Counted from the stretch's first letter, positions 8,078 to 16,591 are shown. The stretch: 64,000 nucleotides of DNA from an uncultured Bacteroidia bacterium (GCA_903902325.1 CAIUUO010000050.1:1-64000), one strand, 5' to 3'. The notes: generated from the sequence alone by a model not told the origin. Translations and numbers: made by a program.

Positions 8078-9376
8078 TTATTTTAAAAGAAACACTTTTC
8101 GCAACTCTTCCACCTGCTCGTCATTGATGGGGTTGAGGCTACCGAGGGAGTTGGACATGATCAGCGATTTGGCGCTGAACTCGGCCACTTCCAGCCTGTC
8201 GAAAGTACCCAGGAGTTTGTCGCCCGTCACCAGCACCGAGTCATTTTCGATGATGATTGCCGGTGTGTTTTCTGACAACAGGTCGAGGATCACCTCCGAT
8301 CCGGCGAAATGTGATCCGAAAGGAACATTTGGCACATCCTGCAGGAAGATCCAGCTCTCGGGAATGGTGCGCACGTCAAATTTTTTGGCCGTCACGCTGT
8401 AGGTCATCAGGTAGGGCGTCTGGGTGAGGATGATCGAGTTGATGTGCGGATAGCGCCTGTAGATTTCCTGGTGCAACCAGGTGGCGCGGCTCGGCATCTT
8501 ACCCTTTTCGCGCCTGCCGTTCCTGATCTGGACGATGTCTTCGATCTGGATGTCCCAGCGCGATTCGCCGGTAGGCGTAATCAGGAAATCGTCGCCTTTC
8601 CAGCGGACCGACACGGTTCCGTAGGAGCTGATCATCAGTCCCTGGCTGCAAGCCCTGTGGACGATCCTCACAATTTCTTCGCGGATGGCACGTTCTTCGG
8701 ATGGGTGTTCCACCACATTCATCTCCGGCAGCAAGTGGGGGATCTGTGCCTCAAATTCTTCGATTTGTTTGTCTGTCAAATAATTGGGAGTTCCAATCAT
8801 GTTGCCGTAGAGGATTGTGCGTCCGCAGAATTCGAGTGTCTCGAAGCGCTGGAAGGCATCCTTCAGGTCGGTGCCGCCCACCACGGTGCCATGGTTTTCC
8901 ATGATGACCGCCTCGAAGCCCCTCGCGAATTCATCTGCGATCACTTTTCCCAGTCCTATACTACCGGGAAGCTGGTAGGCTGCGTAGCCGATGCCGCCGC
9001 AGATATTCTTGGCCTGCGGGATGACATTGGTGTTCGGAATCTGGCGGACGATGCTGAAAGAAACCAGCGCCGGGGGATGGGCATGGATGATGGCCTTAAT
9101 GTCGGGACGGCACTCATAAATTGCCATGTGGAAGGGGTATTCGGAGGAGGGTTTGTGGCGCCCCTCAATGACACCGTTTTTGCGGATGACCATGATGTCG
9201 GATGGGCGCAGCGAGCCCTTGTCGATGGCCGACGGGGTGACCCAGATATCGCCGTTGTCGTCGATGATGGAGACGTTGCCTCCGGAGGTAGTGGTCAGGC
9301 CGCTCCTGTATATTTTGTCGATGACCATGGTGATTTGGTCGCGGGGATGCATGAGGCTGGTGTCTAGCTTTTTCAT
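8078..9376 (-). CDS. Tandem class II aldolase/adducin-family protein
   Basis: A cytoplasmic protein of 432 residues made of two class II aldolase/adducin domains (about 8-205 and 230-410). The family splits sugar phosphates such as L-fuculose-1-P or L-rhamnulose-1-P using a Zn ion. The first domain has the expected acid and ligands: E79 (SSEYPFH), H98 and H100 (HAHP) and H162 (ENHG). In the second domain all of these are replaced (SRATWLHQ, LTQTP, IENDS), so it is probably a non-catalytic half that shapes the dimer. The normal family length is about 210-280 residues. Aldolase of rhamnose or fucose catabolism is a reasonable guess given the rhamnosidase-like enzyme nearby, but the substrate is not shown. 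Single gene, no evident partner. Confidence 0.85.
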   Translation of the reverse strand: MKKLDTSLMHPRDQITMVIDKIYRSGLTTTSGGNVSIIDDNGDIWVTPSAIDKGSLRPSDIMVIRKNGVIEGRHKPSSEYPFHMAIYECRPDIKAIIHAHPPALVSFSIVRQIPNTNVIPQAKNICGGIGYAAYQLPGSIGLGKVIADEFARGFEAVIMENHGTVVGGTDLKDAFQRFETLEFCGRTILYGNMIGTPNYLTDKQIEEFEAQIPHLLPEMNVVEHPSEERAIREEIVRIVHRACSQGLMISSYGTVSVRWKGDDFLITPTGESRWDIQIEDIVQIRNGRREKGKMPSRATWLHQEIYRRYPHINSIILTQTPYLMTYSVTAKKFDVRTIPESWIFLQDVPNVPFGSHFAGSEVILDLLSENTPAIIIENDSVLVTGDKLLGTFDRLEVAEFSAKSLIMSNSLGSLNPINDEQVEELRKVFLLK

Positions 9377-9443
9377 GGTAATATTTTTTGCAGCATAAAT
9401 TGTAATCTCAAATATCAGAAGTTAATGGCAAAAGGTTGGTTTT

Positions 9444-9541
9444 GTTCCTTTGTGTCCTTCGTGCAACCCTTTGTGACCTTTGTGGTTAAGATTTTAAATT
9501 TCACCACAAAGTTCACGAAGGCAAACACGAAGGGCACGAAG
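9444..9541. repeat. CACAAAGG-type inverted repeat hairpin
   Basis: CCTTTGTGTCC..CCTTTGTGGT on the left and ACCACAAAG..CACGAAGG on the right are separated by an AT-rich loop. The core stem is CTTTGTGGT/ACCACAAAG. It lies between the 3' end of the secreted hypothetical gene (9580) and the aldolase start (9376). It could end or stabilise transcripts, but lacks a clear T-tract. Confidence 0.6.
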
Positions 9542-9579
9542 CTCAATTTTTAATCTGTAATTTTTAATTTGTAATTAAC

Positions 9580-10227
9580 TTACAGTCCTTCCATGTATTT
9601 CACCACGGCGATCAGGGTTTCCTCCTTTTCGTAATCCACCTTGTTCTCCTTGACGTATTTTTTGAAGCTGTCGGATTTGTCGCTGAAGAGTTTTGAAAGC
9701 TGCCGGAGGCTGACAAACATGGTCAGTTTGCCCTCTTTTTTGAGCCAGTATTCGGTATAGGGTTTGGTTTGGGTTCCTTCGGGTAACTGCAATTCATAGG
9801 CCTGTCCACCCGATAAAAAGGATGAGTAGGTAGTGGTTGCAGAAGTCTGAGAAGTCCCGCCATAGGCTGCGGGTTTGCCGGGATCCACCAGACTGCATTT
9901 GTGAATGGCATACAGCTCTAACTTGTTGCGGTAAATGGGCTCAACGAACTTGTTTTCCACAGGAAAGAATTTCCTGCCGTCGATGTAAACAGTATCGATC
10001 TGATCCACATGGGCAAACGCCAGTTTCTTCCCGTTGGAGTCAAAAATCATCTCCTCGGTCAAGGCGTTGTAATTGAGCATGGTCACATTTTTCACCCCTG
10101 TTTTCATGAGGACGGTTCCCTTGATGAATTCGGGAAAAAGGTAGTGGGTAATTTCAGTTTTGTGGTATTGGGCATATGTATTGCCAAACAAAAAACAAAG
10201 GAGCATCAGCGCTAAAATGGATTTCAT
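9580..10227 (-). CDS. Secreted hypothetical protein
   Basis: A 215-residue protein with a clear signal peptide (MKSILALMLLCFLFGNTYAQ, cut near residue 19). The mature part starts with a beta-rich region (FPEFIKGTVLMKTGVKN, MIFDSNGKKLAF) resembling small Bacteroidota exported proteins whose N-terminal strands describe a variable value, and ends in a basic helical segment rich in Lys. One Cys in the middle. No enzymatic motif. It lies between repeat-filled gaps with no operon partner, so function cannot be inferred from context. Confidence 0.75.
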   Translation of the reverse strand: MKSILALMLLCFLFGNTYAQYHKTEITHYLFPEFIKGTVLMKTGVKNVTMLNYNALTEEMIFDSNGKKLAFAHVDQIDTVYIDGRKFFPVENKFVEPIYRNKLELYAIHKCSLVDPGKPAAYGGTSQTSATTTYSSFLSGGQAYELQLPEGTQTKPYTEYWLKKEGKLTMFVSLRQLSKLFSDKSDSFKKYVKENKVDYEKEETLIAVVKYMEGL

Positions 10228-10566
10228 AAATTATTGTTTTTTGAAATGAATTTTTAAAAGCTATTGGCTGTTAGCTGTTGGCGTTTAGCTTTTGTATTCG
10301 TTAAGTCATGTAAAGTTAAAAAATTTACGAAACAGGCAGTGTTGTTTAACAGTAATCGTTGGACCATTATGACCTTTATGACCAGCAAAACCATTTCGCC
10401 CATTGCAAAAACGGCGATTCGGAAATCGCCGCACCCGACCGTCCAATCATCTCAGTAGTCCCCCTTCGGCACTTCGGCCCTTCGACTCCGCTCAGGAACC
10501 ACTCCGCTCAGGATCTCAGGTGTTGCTGTCGCCAAGTCTCCCAGTCCCCCTGTCTCCCCCTCTGTT
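10228..10566. other. Gene-free region with several repeat words
   Basis: It contains degenerate GCTATTGGCTGTTAGCTG heptamer words (about 10259-10292), a dispersed element CCCTTCGACTCCGCTCAGG (10478-10496) with a partial copy just after it, and a GTCTCCC-rich run next to the downstream gene end. The CCTGAGCGGAGTCGAAGGG word is widespread in unrelated genomes. The plus-strand ORFs in the track here encode low-complexity peptides and are not supported. Confidence 0.5.
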
Positions 10567-12486
10567 TTACTTCTCCCAAAGATCCGGAATCGCCCCATGC
10601 CCCCTGGCTTTTACGGGTTGAAGGCTGGTGGGAGGAATAGTACCCTGATGGATTTGCAGCAATTTTTTAGCCGTTGCGCCGACTGACTCCACCATGTAAG
10701 TGTAGGGACGGTCGGTGACATCCACCAGTCCGCAGTTGTAGTTTTCGCCGTCGTTGCGGCCTGTGAGATCCTGGTCGCACCACTGGAACCAGGCCGTTCC
10801 TATCAGCGCGGGGTGTGCATAAGCGGTTTCGGTATAATAGCTGAAGGCTACGCCCCTTTCCTTTTGGGAGTTCACCTGCCACAGCGACTGGGCCATGCCC
10901 CTGTCGACGGTTCCGACATGGTACTCGCCGATGATCATCGGCAGGCCTGTACCCTCAGTTATCTGGTCCATGAACTCTTTTTTCGGAGCCAGGTCATAGC
11001 AGTTGAAGCTAAACACATCGAAAACACCCTTGCAGACGGCCAGTATCTCCTTTCCGGGATTGTGCCCGAAGCGGATGCCGAGGTTCAAATGGTTTGGATC
11101 GTGGGCTTTGAGTGATTTATTGACAGTCTGCAGGAAGATGCTGAAGGTGTGAATGACGAACTGCTTTCTCTTTTCGGGTGTGTCGCCGCCGGCAAGGAAT
11201 TTTGTCAGTTCGGTCTTGAAAGGCCTGTCGGCTCCGCTGAGGATCATCCCGCAAAGCCGCTCTTCCTGACCTGTCCAGGAGGGTTCATTCCCGGAGAAGT
11301 AACCGATGAGCCAGGGGTTTTCCCGGTAGGGCGTGACGAATTCCCTGATGGAGGCATCCACCCTGGCGGCAAAATCGGGTGTGTAGACATCGGGCAATCC
11401 CATGATGCCGTTCTCGATGCCCACGCCGTGTAGCTGCAGCATGAAAGCCTTCCTGTTAAGTGCCATCACTTCGGGGTTCGACCAGTTGCAGATGGTGTTG
11501 AGTCCCCATTTATCCATCCGTTTGATGATGAGTTCCTTCGATTTGGCAGGATAGCTTTGGCCGTACCTGCGGAAGAGGTTCCAGTTGCCAAACGAGACCG
11601 CATTGGGTCTGTCGGGTCTGGGGGAGAGTCCCGGAGGTGGGAGTTCCTTGAACAGGTTGTTTCTTTTGCCGATGTTGAGGGCATTGCCGCCACCACCCGG
11701 GCTCACGCAGTCGACCCCGACGGAGAGGAACAGGTATCCTTCGGGATCGACAAACCACCAGCGGCCATCGATTTTTTCCGTCCGGAAGTATCCGGTTGCC
11801 TTGACTGTAGCGGAGAGATAACCTCCGAATTTGGCGTAATTGTAGTCTTTGGTCGAGACGACTTCGGCATCTTCACTGTTCCATTCTTTTGTGAGCTGGC
11901 CTGCAGATTTGATCTTTCCTTCCCAGTCGCCGAGGTTCCACTGGCCGAATTCATCCACCATGGGCTCCTTGCCGAGATACTGGTCGCCCGGATCATCTTT
12001 GGACAGGGAAATGGAGCGCAGTTCGAGGACGGGGTTGTTGATGGGGGCGTTCATCCGGATGCCGATGGAATCGATGCCTTGCAGCGGACCGCGTTTGCCG
12101 CCCAGGTTGACCCAGCCCGTGTACCTTGGCTGGTTGTAGGTGGCGGCGAGATCATGGGCAGCATCCGGAAGGGCGCGGTAGAAGCGTAGCGGGATGGCCA
12201 GCTTGTTCCATCCATTGGGACAGTAGCTCATCACCCGCAGTTCGTTGTACCCGGTTTCGGTGGTGAATCCTACCTGGAAACGCTGGGGCGTGGTGATCCT
12301 GAACTCCAGCACCACGAAGTTGAAGCCATCCCAGTTGGCAGGAATGCCGGGAGAGATATCCCGGATGGCAAATTTTTTGCCCGAAACCTCCCTGTTGCTG
12401 TCAAATTTTATTTTGACGTTTTTTTGGGCCTGGCAGGGCAGGGTCAGGAGAAGTCCTGCGGTGATAAAGATCAAAATATGTTTCAT
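10567..12486 (-). CDS. Secreted clan GH-A glycoside hydrolase (agarase/GH50-like)
   Basis: Predicted extracytoplasmic glycosidase of 639 residues. The track start adds 12 residues; the ATG at 12486 begins a proper signal peptide (MKHILIFITAGLLLTLPCQAQ) and is chosen. An N-terminal beta-sandwich (about 25-215) is followed by a (beta/alpha)8 barrel. The proposed acid/base is E401 in GYFSGNEPSW and the nucleophile E521 in IIGEYHVGT, the usual spacing and context for clan GH-A (GH50/agarase-like proteins). RRYGQSYP, KWGLNTICNWS and GTAWFQWCDQ are typical substrate-cleft loops. Specificity is not visible; in this locus it probably trims oligosaccharides from the sulfated glycan. A repeat element separates it from the GxxExxY gene upstream. 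Confidence 0.8.
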   Translation of the reverse strand: MKHILIFITAGLLLTLPCQAQKNVKIKFDSNREVSGKKFAIRDISPGIPANWDGFNFVVLEFRITTPQRFQVGFTTETGYNELRVMSYCPNGWNKLAIPLRFYRALPDAAHDLAATYNQPRYTGWVNLGGKRGPLQGIDSIGIRMNAPINNPVLELRSISLSKDDPGDQYLGKEPMVDEFGQWNLGDWEGKIKSAGQLTKEWNSEDAEVVSTKDYNYAKFGGYLSATVKATGYFRTEKIDGRWWFVDPEGYLFLSVGVDCVSPGGGGNALNIGKRNNLFKELPPPGLSPRPDRPNAVSFGNWNLFRRYGQSYPAKSKELIIKRMDKWGLNTICNWSNPEVMALNRKAFMLQLHGVGIENGIMGLPDVYTPDFAARVDASIREFVTPYRENPWLIGYFSGNEPSWTGQEERLCGMILSGADRPFKTELTKFLAGGDTPEKRKQFVIHTFSIFLQTVNKSLKAHDPNHLNLGIRFGHNPGKEILAVCKGVFDVFSFNCYDLAPKKEFMDQITEGTGLPMIIGEYHVGTVDRGMAQSLWQVNSQKERGVAFSYYTETAYAHPALIGTAWFQWCDQDLTGRNDGENYNCGLVDVTDRPYTYMVESVGATAKKLLQIHQGTIPPTSLQPVKARGHGAIPDLWEK

Positions 12487-12512
12487 GTGTATTAATTCTT
12501 GCAATTTGAAAT

Positions 12513-12552
12513 ACGAGGCCACAAAGGCACGAAGACACTAAGGTACACAAAG
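12513..12552. repeat. GAGGCCACAAAGG element, copy 1
   Basis: A 40-bp element starting ACGAGGCCACAAAGGCACG. A nearly identical copy is at 15150-15189 (one base different), and a degenerate inverted copy is at 13001-13063 on the other side of the GxxExxY gene. Internal units have an 8-nt period. Confidence 0.75.
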
Positions 12553-12563
12553 TTAATAAGGGA

Positions 12564-12968
12564 TCAGAGAACAAATCGTTTGATGCCATCCTTGATTAAG
12601 GGAACATCAAAATTTATGAGATATCCAAGTCTTTTGCCTGTTAGCTTTAAATGGCTTAGTATTTGTGCATCCCAAACGGGATTTACTGTTTCGAGAGCTT
12701 TCAATTCGCATATTGCAAGATCATTGACCATGACATCCAGCCTTAAACCCTCATTGAAAATAAATTGCTCAAAAACTATAGGAACATCCAACTGTCTCTG
12801 CACCATATAACCTTCTTTTGACAGTACATGGCAAAAGCAAACTTCATATACCTTTTCCAACAGTCCTGGGCCTAATTCCTTATGCACCCTAAACGCGGCA
12901 TTTACTATAGCCTTGCCAATCGCCTCTTCTTCTTGAGAAAGGGGCAAATATCCTTTGAAATGATCCAT
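12564..12968 (-). CDS. GxxExxY protein
   Basis: A 134-residue protein of the GxxExxY family (TIGR04256, PD-(D/E)XK-like fold). The signature is seen at about residues 33-41 (GPGLLEKVYE). Later motifs fit a nuclease-like core: GLRLDVMVND with the acidic residue, then ICELKALETV (E-x-K). The family has no confirmed function and is scattered through Bacteroidota, cyanobacteria and others, often as single genes between short repeats. Here it sits between two secreted carbohydrate enzymes with no functional link, and inverted copies of the same repeat lie 12 bp after its stop and about 30 bp before its start. This suggests a small insertion unit (inference). Confidence 0.85.
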   Translation of the reverse strand: MDHFKGYLPLSQEEEAIGKAIVNAAFRVHKELGPGLLEKVYEVCFCHVLSKEGYMVQRQLDVPIVFEQFIFNEGLRLDVMVNDLAICELKALETVNPVWDAQILSHLKLTGKRLGYLINFDVPLIKDGIKRFVL

Positions 12969-13000
12969 TTTTATGTCATTAATGGTTTACTTCAAATCAC

Positions 13001-13063
13001 TCTTTGTGAAACTTTGTGTCTTTGTGCCTTTCCCGACAAGTCGGGACAAGTCGTGGCCTCGTT
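13001..13063. repeat. Inverted GAGGCCACAAAGG element with nested palindrome
   Basis: Reads CTTTGTGTCTTTGTGCCTT and ends GTGGCCTCGTTTTT, the reverse complement of the element at 12513-12552. The two halves are separated by the palindrome TCCCGACAAGTCGGGA (13031-13046), which looks inserted into the element. Confidence 0.65.
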
Positions 13064-13082
13064 TTTCCTTGTTTTCTAAATA

Positions 13083-13160
13083 TAAATGTCGCGCAAAGAC
13101 GCAAAGTACGCAAAGCCATATTTCTTCTCTGCGTTCTTTGCGTGCTCTGCGCGACATTTA
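13083..13160. repeat. CGCAAAG-type long hairpin
   Basis: Two arms of about 32 bp (TAAATGTCGCGCAAAGACGC and its approximate reverse complement ending GCGCGACATTTA) flank a 13-nt loop. The outer 13 bp pair perfectly. Related half-copies occur near 17402-17425 and 24507-24535. It lies just after the 3' end of the heparinase-type gene (13166) and may act as a transcript end or stabilising structure. Confidence 0.7.
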
Positions 13161-13165
13161 AACAA

Positions 13166-15112
13166 TCATTTGGGCGCCAGTGTAAAATTGAACTTGTCAT
13201 TCTTCTTCGGTGACTTCGCTTTCAGGTTGATGCGGTGGATTGTCTCTCCCCAGTTGCGTTTGACCCCTTTGTCTTCCATCTTGTCAAGCGGTATTTTTTC
13301 GACGGAGACTTCAAACTGGGCGGGATTGTACTTTAGCAAGAAATCTAAAGCCTTGCCGCCTTGTGGAGCATAATGGATGGCGAGTTCGCCCGGTTTGACC
13401 ACCTCTGCAGGATAGCAGGTCATCAAATGCTGCACGATAGAAGAGGCTTCTGTAAGTTTGATGGCATCCTCGAACGCCACGCTTTTTCCCCTGTTGAGAC
13501 GCACGCTGCGCATCCAGCTGGTAATTCCGGCATCGGCAGGGTATGATTTTGCGATATCCAGGGATAGGGCAGAGAAGTCTTTTCCTGTTTTGTAGGATAC
13601 ATTTCCGGCTTTGAACTGTGGACCAGGCAACTGGTCCTTCCCGTTGACTGTTGGCAAGTTGTGGTAGTCAGAACAGTTGTACCAGATCTCGTAGCGTTTG
13701 TCGCTGAAAGTCTTGCGGGTATAGGTTCCGCTTCCGACATCTATCAGCAGCGGCATCCCGTTGTAATAGACCATGAAATTGCCAATATCGTTGTGGTTGT
13801 GGCTCTCATCGTTGTTACCACCCTTGGCAGCCAGGAAGAAACCATCCGTGGAAGACTGCTTGTCGCGGGCAATCATCACCTGGAGATCAGGCAGCCAGGT
13901 GTCCTTGGGAAAAGGCAGTCCCTTTTCGGCAGACTGGTATTCATTCTGGATAAAGAGGGCGAAGAAATTCCTGAAATAGTGGGCGCGGCCGGATGAACCT
14001 TCTGCCGGTGAACGATAGTACGCACCAAATTTCATCATGTCGGGATCCTCGATGTCTTTCCCGAAGCGGTAAATCATGTCGGCAGCCATCCCCGGTTTCG
14101 GACTTGCATCGGCAAAATTGACGAAGTAAAGCGGACTGATCTGGGCACGGTAGATGAAGCGTCCCATGTTCCTGAATTTTTCATCCTTGTAGACATAGGT
14201 GAACTTGTTCGCCGTGGCGAGGTTCAGCATGGCGATGTTGTCGTAGAGTGAAGCCGCAGCGGCTCCCCAGTAACCCGGACCTTCGTCGCAACCGCCATCC
14301 TGCGGATAGGGGTTGAGGAACTGGTCGAGGACGTTCAGGATTTTGGCAACCGTTTCGGTCCGTTTGTTGTTGTCTTTTTCGAGCAGCAGGACTGCATTCA
14401 GCCAGTTGGAGCAGATCCATGGATTCCAGTTGTTTGGGCGCCTGCCATTTTCGTTGGCAGCCATGAAGCCATGGGGCTTGGTCATTAGCGGAGTGAAAAT
14501 CCGGCTGTTGGTTTCATCGTAGATGCGTTTGCGGATTTGCGGGGAAACGGCGTCCAGCTTGTCACCCAGGTAATAATCCACCCATGCCAGGAAACAGGAT
14601 GTTTCGGCAGAGAAAAGTTCTACGAAGGGCTGTTTGACGTTGATCAAACCCGAGAGTTCCTTCGTCTTGGGCAGGTGGGCGGGAACGCCCCAGAAAGATT
14701 CCTCGCAGATGGACCAGACTCCGTCGATGATCTGATCGGTAAAGCGGCCCTTGTTTTCGTAGATTTCTGCCAGCAACAGCGTGCCCAGCACCTCGCGTTT
14801 CTTGAAACTGATGGTCTGGTACTCATCCCTGTCGCCGGTTCGTTCGATCAGGAGTGATTTGGTAGCCGGAATGCCGGGCCATTCGTATTTCAGGTAGGTC
14901 TCGGCAGTTTTCACATAGGCCTTCATCATCGCCTGATCGGCTTTGGCCCATCCGGCGCGGTCGTCGATCTTCGGGAATGGCAGCCATTTCTCCTGAGGGA
15001 TCAGGATTTTAGACAGTTCGTCTTTGGTGTATTTGCCGCTGAGGAGATTTGGCTGGGCAGTTGCAGCCAGGCAAAACCAGAGGACTGTGAGGGTAAGAAG
15101 AATTTTTTTCAT
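13166..15112 (-). CDS. Heparinase II/III-family polysaccharide lyase
   Basis: Secreted protein of 648 residues with a signal peptide (cut after TAQ near residue 19). An alpha/alpha-toroid (about 60-370; NENGRRPNNWNPWICSNW, DGGCDEGPGYWG) is followed by a heparinase II/III-type beta-sandwich with the hallmark ESHNHNDIGNFMVYYNGMP then DVGSGTYTRKTF at about 435-470. These enzymes cut glycosidic bonds next to uronic acids by beta-elimination using Tyr/His and a His-rich site. Substrates in the superfamily include heparin, alginate, chondroitin and ulvan; specificity cannot be read here. It is the second gene of this type in the locus and belongs to the periplasmic or surface depolymerisation set. 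Confidence 0.85.
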   Translation of the reverse strand: MKKILLTLTVLWFCLAATAQPNLLSGKYTKDELSKILIPQEKWLPFPKIDDRAGWAKADQAMMKAYVKTAETYLKYEWPGIPATKSLLIERTGDRDEYQTISFKKREVLGTLLLAEIYENKGRFTDQIIDGVWSICEESFWGVPAHLPKTKELSGLINVKQPFVELFSAETSCFLAWVDYYLGDKLDAVSPQIRKRIYDETNSRIFTPLMTKPHGFMAANENGRRPNNWNPWICSNWLNAVLLLEKDNNKRTETVAKILNVLDQFLNPYPQDGGCDEGPGYWGAAAASLYDNIAMLNLATANKFTYVYKDEKFRNMGRFIYRAQISPLYFVNFADASPKPGMAADMIYRFGKDIEDPDMMKFGAYYRSPAEGSSGRAHYFRNFFALFIQNEYQSAEKGLPFPKDTWLPDLQVMIARDKQSSTDGFFLAAKGGNNDESHNHNDIGNFMVYYNGMPLLIDVGSGTYTRKTFSDKRYEIWYNCSDYHNLPTVNGKDQLPGPQFKAGNVSYKTGKDFSALSLDIAKSYPADAGITSWMRSVRLNRGKSVAFEDAIKLTEASSIVQHLMTCYPAEVVKPGELAIHYAPQGGKALDFLLKYNPAQFEVSVEKIPLDKMEDKGVKRNWGETIHRINLKAKSPKKNDKFNFTLAPK

Positions 15113-15149
15113 TTTTTTTCAGGTATTTATTGTTGGTTGAAAATTTGAA

Positions 15150-15189
15150 ACGAGGCCACAAAGGCACGAAGACACTAAGATACACAAAG
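15150..15189. repeat. GAGGCCACAAAGG element, copy 2
   Basis: Nearly identical to 12513-12552, with one internal A/G difference and a preceding AATTTGAAA in both copies. It fills most of the spacer between the BNR protein stop and the heparinase-type start. Confidence 0.75.
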
Positions 15190-15197
15190 AATTGATG

Positions 15198-16580
15198 CTA
15201 CTTTATCAGTATGGGTTTTGCGAAATCCTCTTGCATATCGTAGGGCAGAATCCAGGTTTTATCTCCTTTTCTGTTGGTAAAATACAGATGGGATTCAGAA
15301 AGCTTGTCCGGATTGCCGTCGGCCCAGAATGCATAAAATTCATCGTTAGCTTTGAGCGGACGGCGGGCATAGGAGTGGTTGAGCAGGCTGTTGTGCGTGA
15401 TGTTCCTGATTTTCTTCCAGGTGGAACCTTCGTCGGAGCTTTCCCATAACGCCATTTCACCTCCGGCACCGTACTTTTGCGGGCCCGGTTCTGTAGGTCC
15501 GATAATCCTCCACAAATTGCCCTCGACGTAAAGTGATCCCATGTCATAATTGTGGGATGAGGTACAAACCTTGTGGAAATTCCATTTCCCGTTTTTACGG
15601 TGGATGATGGTCCATTCCCGCGGATCACCTTTGGGACCTGGTTTGAAATCGTTGCTGATGACCGCCAGAATGATGGGATTTCCATCCTTGTCGAAGTTCA
15701 GGTCGTTGAGATAGACCAGCTTCCCCTGGGCTTCATAATCACAGACCAATGCCGGGGTTTTTGTTGTAGTGAGGGGCGTTTGCAGCAATTGCCCGTCTAT
15801 CGATTTCCAGGATTTGCCATAGTCGTCCGTCTGAACCAGGTAGACGTTGGTGCGTTTGTCCACATTCCCGCCGGGATGGTAATTGAAAGTAGAATAGATT
15901 TTATCCTTGCTGATATTCGATACCTGGTAGTGGCCTCCCATGCCGGCGAGTTTCTGGTCGGGCGCCCAGGTACGTCCATCGGTGCTTGTCGTCCAATAAA
16001 GTTCGCGTCCATTGGTATATTTTGTAAAGAGGTAGAAAAATCCTTTGCCTTCTATCCACCAGGGTTGGGGATAGGTCATTTCGCATTCCTTTATTTGTTC
16101 GAAAGCCTCTATGGAATATGGTTTGTTGCCCCTGAAGAGGATGCCAGGACGGATCTTCGCCCTGCCGCTTACAAAAACCCAGATGAAGCCCTTGTCGTCG
16201 ATCGAAATGGAAGCATTGTCGTGCGGATCGTTCACCTCCATCTTGTCATAAACGATCACAGGTTTAGGCATCATCTTCGTTTCGTGGTCGAAAAAGGAGA
16301 TCATGATCAGGAGATGCCGCTCATCCTTGGCAGTCGTTCCGCCGTAGCAAAAAAAGGTCTTATCCGCCTCGGGAGAATAGATCGCAATGGGAATATGGTC
16401 GGCGGTATAGGTGCCTAAACCACCGGAATACTTGTCTCCAAATTCAGAAAACTGGCCAAGGGTAAACCAGATTCCCTTGTAGCCATTTGCCTTCGGATTC
16501 TGGGCATTCAGATTTTCTGTCAGCACAAAAAAAACAGATACAATCAGGATAAAATACTTTCTTTGAATTGATTGAAACAT
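15198..16580 (-). CDS. BNR-4 beta-propeller protein, candidate uronate-specific lyase
   Basis: Secreted 460-residue protein. The track start lies inside the upstream ferredoxin gene; the ATG at 16580 starts a signal peptide (MFQSIQRKYFILIVSVFFV) and is chosen. It is a BNR-4 repeat protein of about seven blades with WFTLGQFSEFGDKYSGGLG near the N-terminus. Conserved PHDNASISID (H120), FTKYTNGRELYW (Y188, R192) and SSDEGSTWKKI are visible. The His-Tyr-Arg layout resembles that described for propeller ulvan lyases of PL24/PL25 and related rhamnosyl-glucuronate lyases, so a lyase acting between rhamnose and a uronic acid is my best guess. A non-catalytic sialidase-like propeller remains possible. 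It follows the polyferredoxin gene by 11 bp. Confidence 0.75.
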   Translation of the reverse strand: MFQSIQRKYFILIVSVFFVLTENLNAQNPKANGYKGIWFTLGQFSEFGDKYSGGLGTYTADHIPIAIYSPEADKTFFCYGGTTAKDERHLLIMISFFDHETKMMPKPVIVYDKMEVNDPHDNASISIDDKGFIWVFVSGRAKIRPGILFRGNKPYSIEAFEQIKECEMTYPQPWWIEGKGFFYLFTKYTNGRELYWTTSTDGRTWAPDQKLAGMGGHYQVSNISKDKIYSTFNYHPGGNVDKRTNVYLVQTDDYGKSWKSIDGQLLQTPLTTTKTPALVCDYEAQGKLVYLNDLNFDKDGNPIILAVISNDFKPGPKGDPREWTIIHRKNGKWNFHKVCTSSHNYDMGSLYVEGNLWRIIGPTEPGPQKYGAGGEMALWESSDEGSTWKKIRNITHNSLLNHSYARRPLKANDEFYAFWADGNPDKLSESHLYFTNRKGDKTWILPYDMQEDFAKPILIK

Positions 16581-16591
16581 GTGCAGATTGT

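Noticed and set aside
10264-10640. Plus-strand ORFs in the 10.2-10.6 kb gap
   Set aside because: Composed of repeat words (GTCTCC, CCTGAGCGGAG) and overlapping the end of the GH-A gene; no coding signal.
12499-13213. Several plus-strand ORFs over the GxxExxY gene and hairpins
   Set aside because: Shadows of the GxxExxY gene or translations of repeat DNA.
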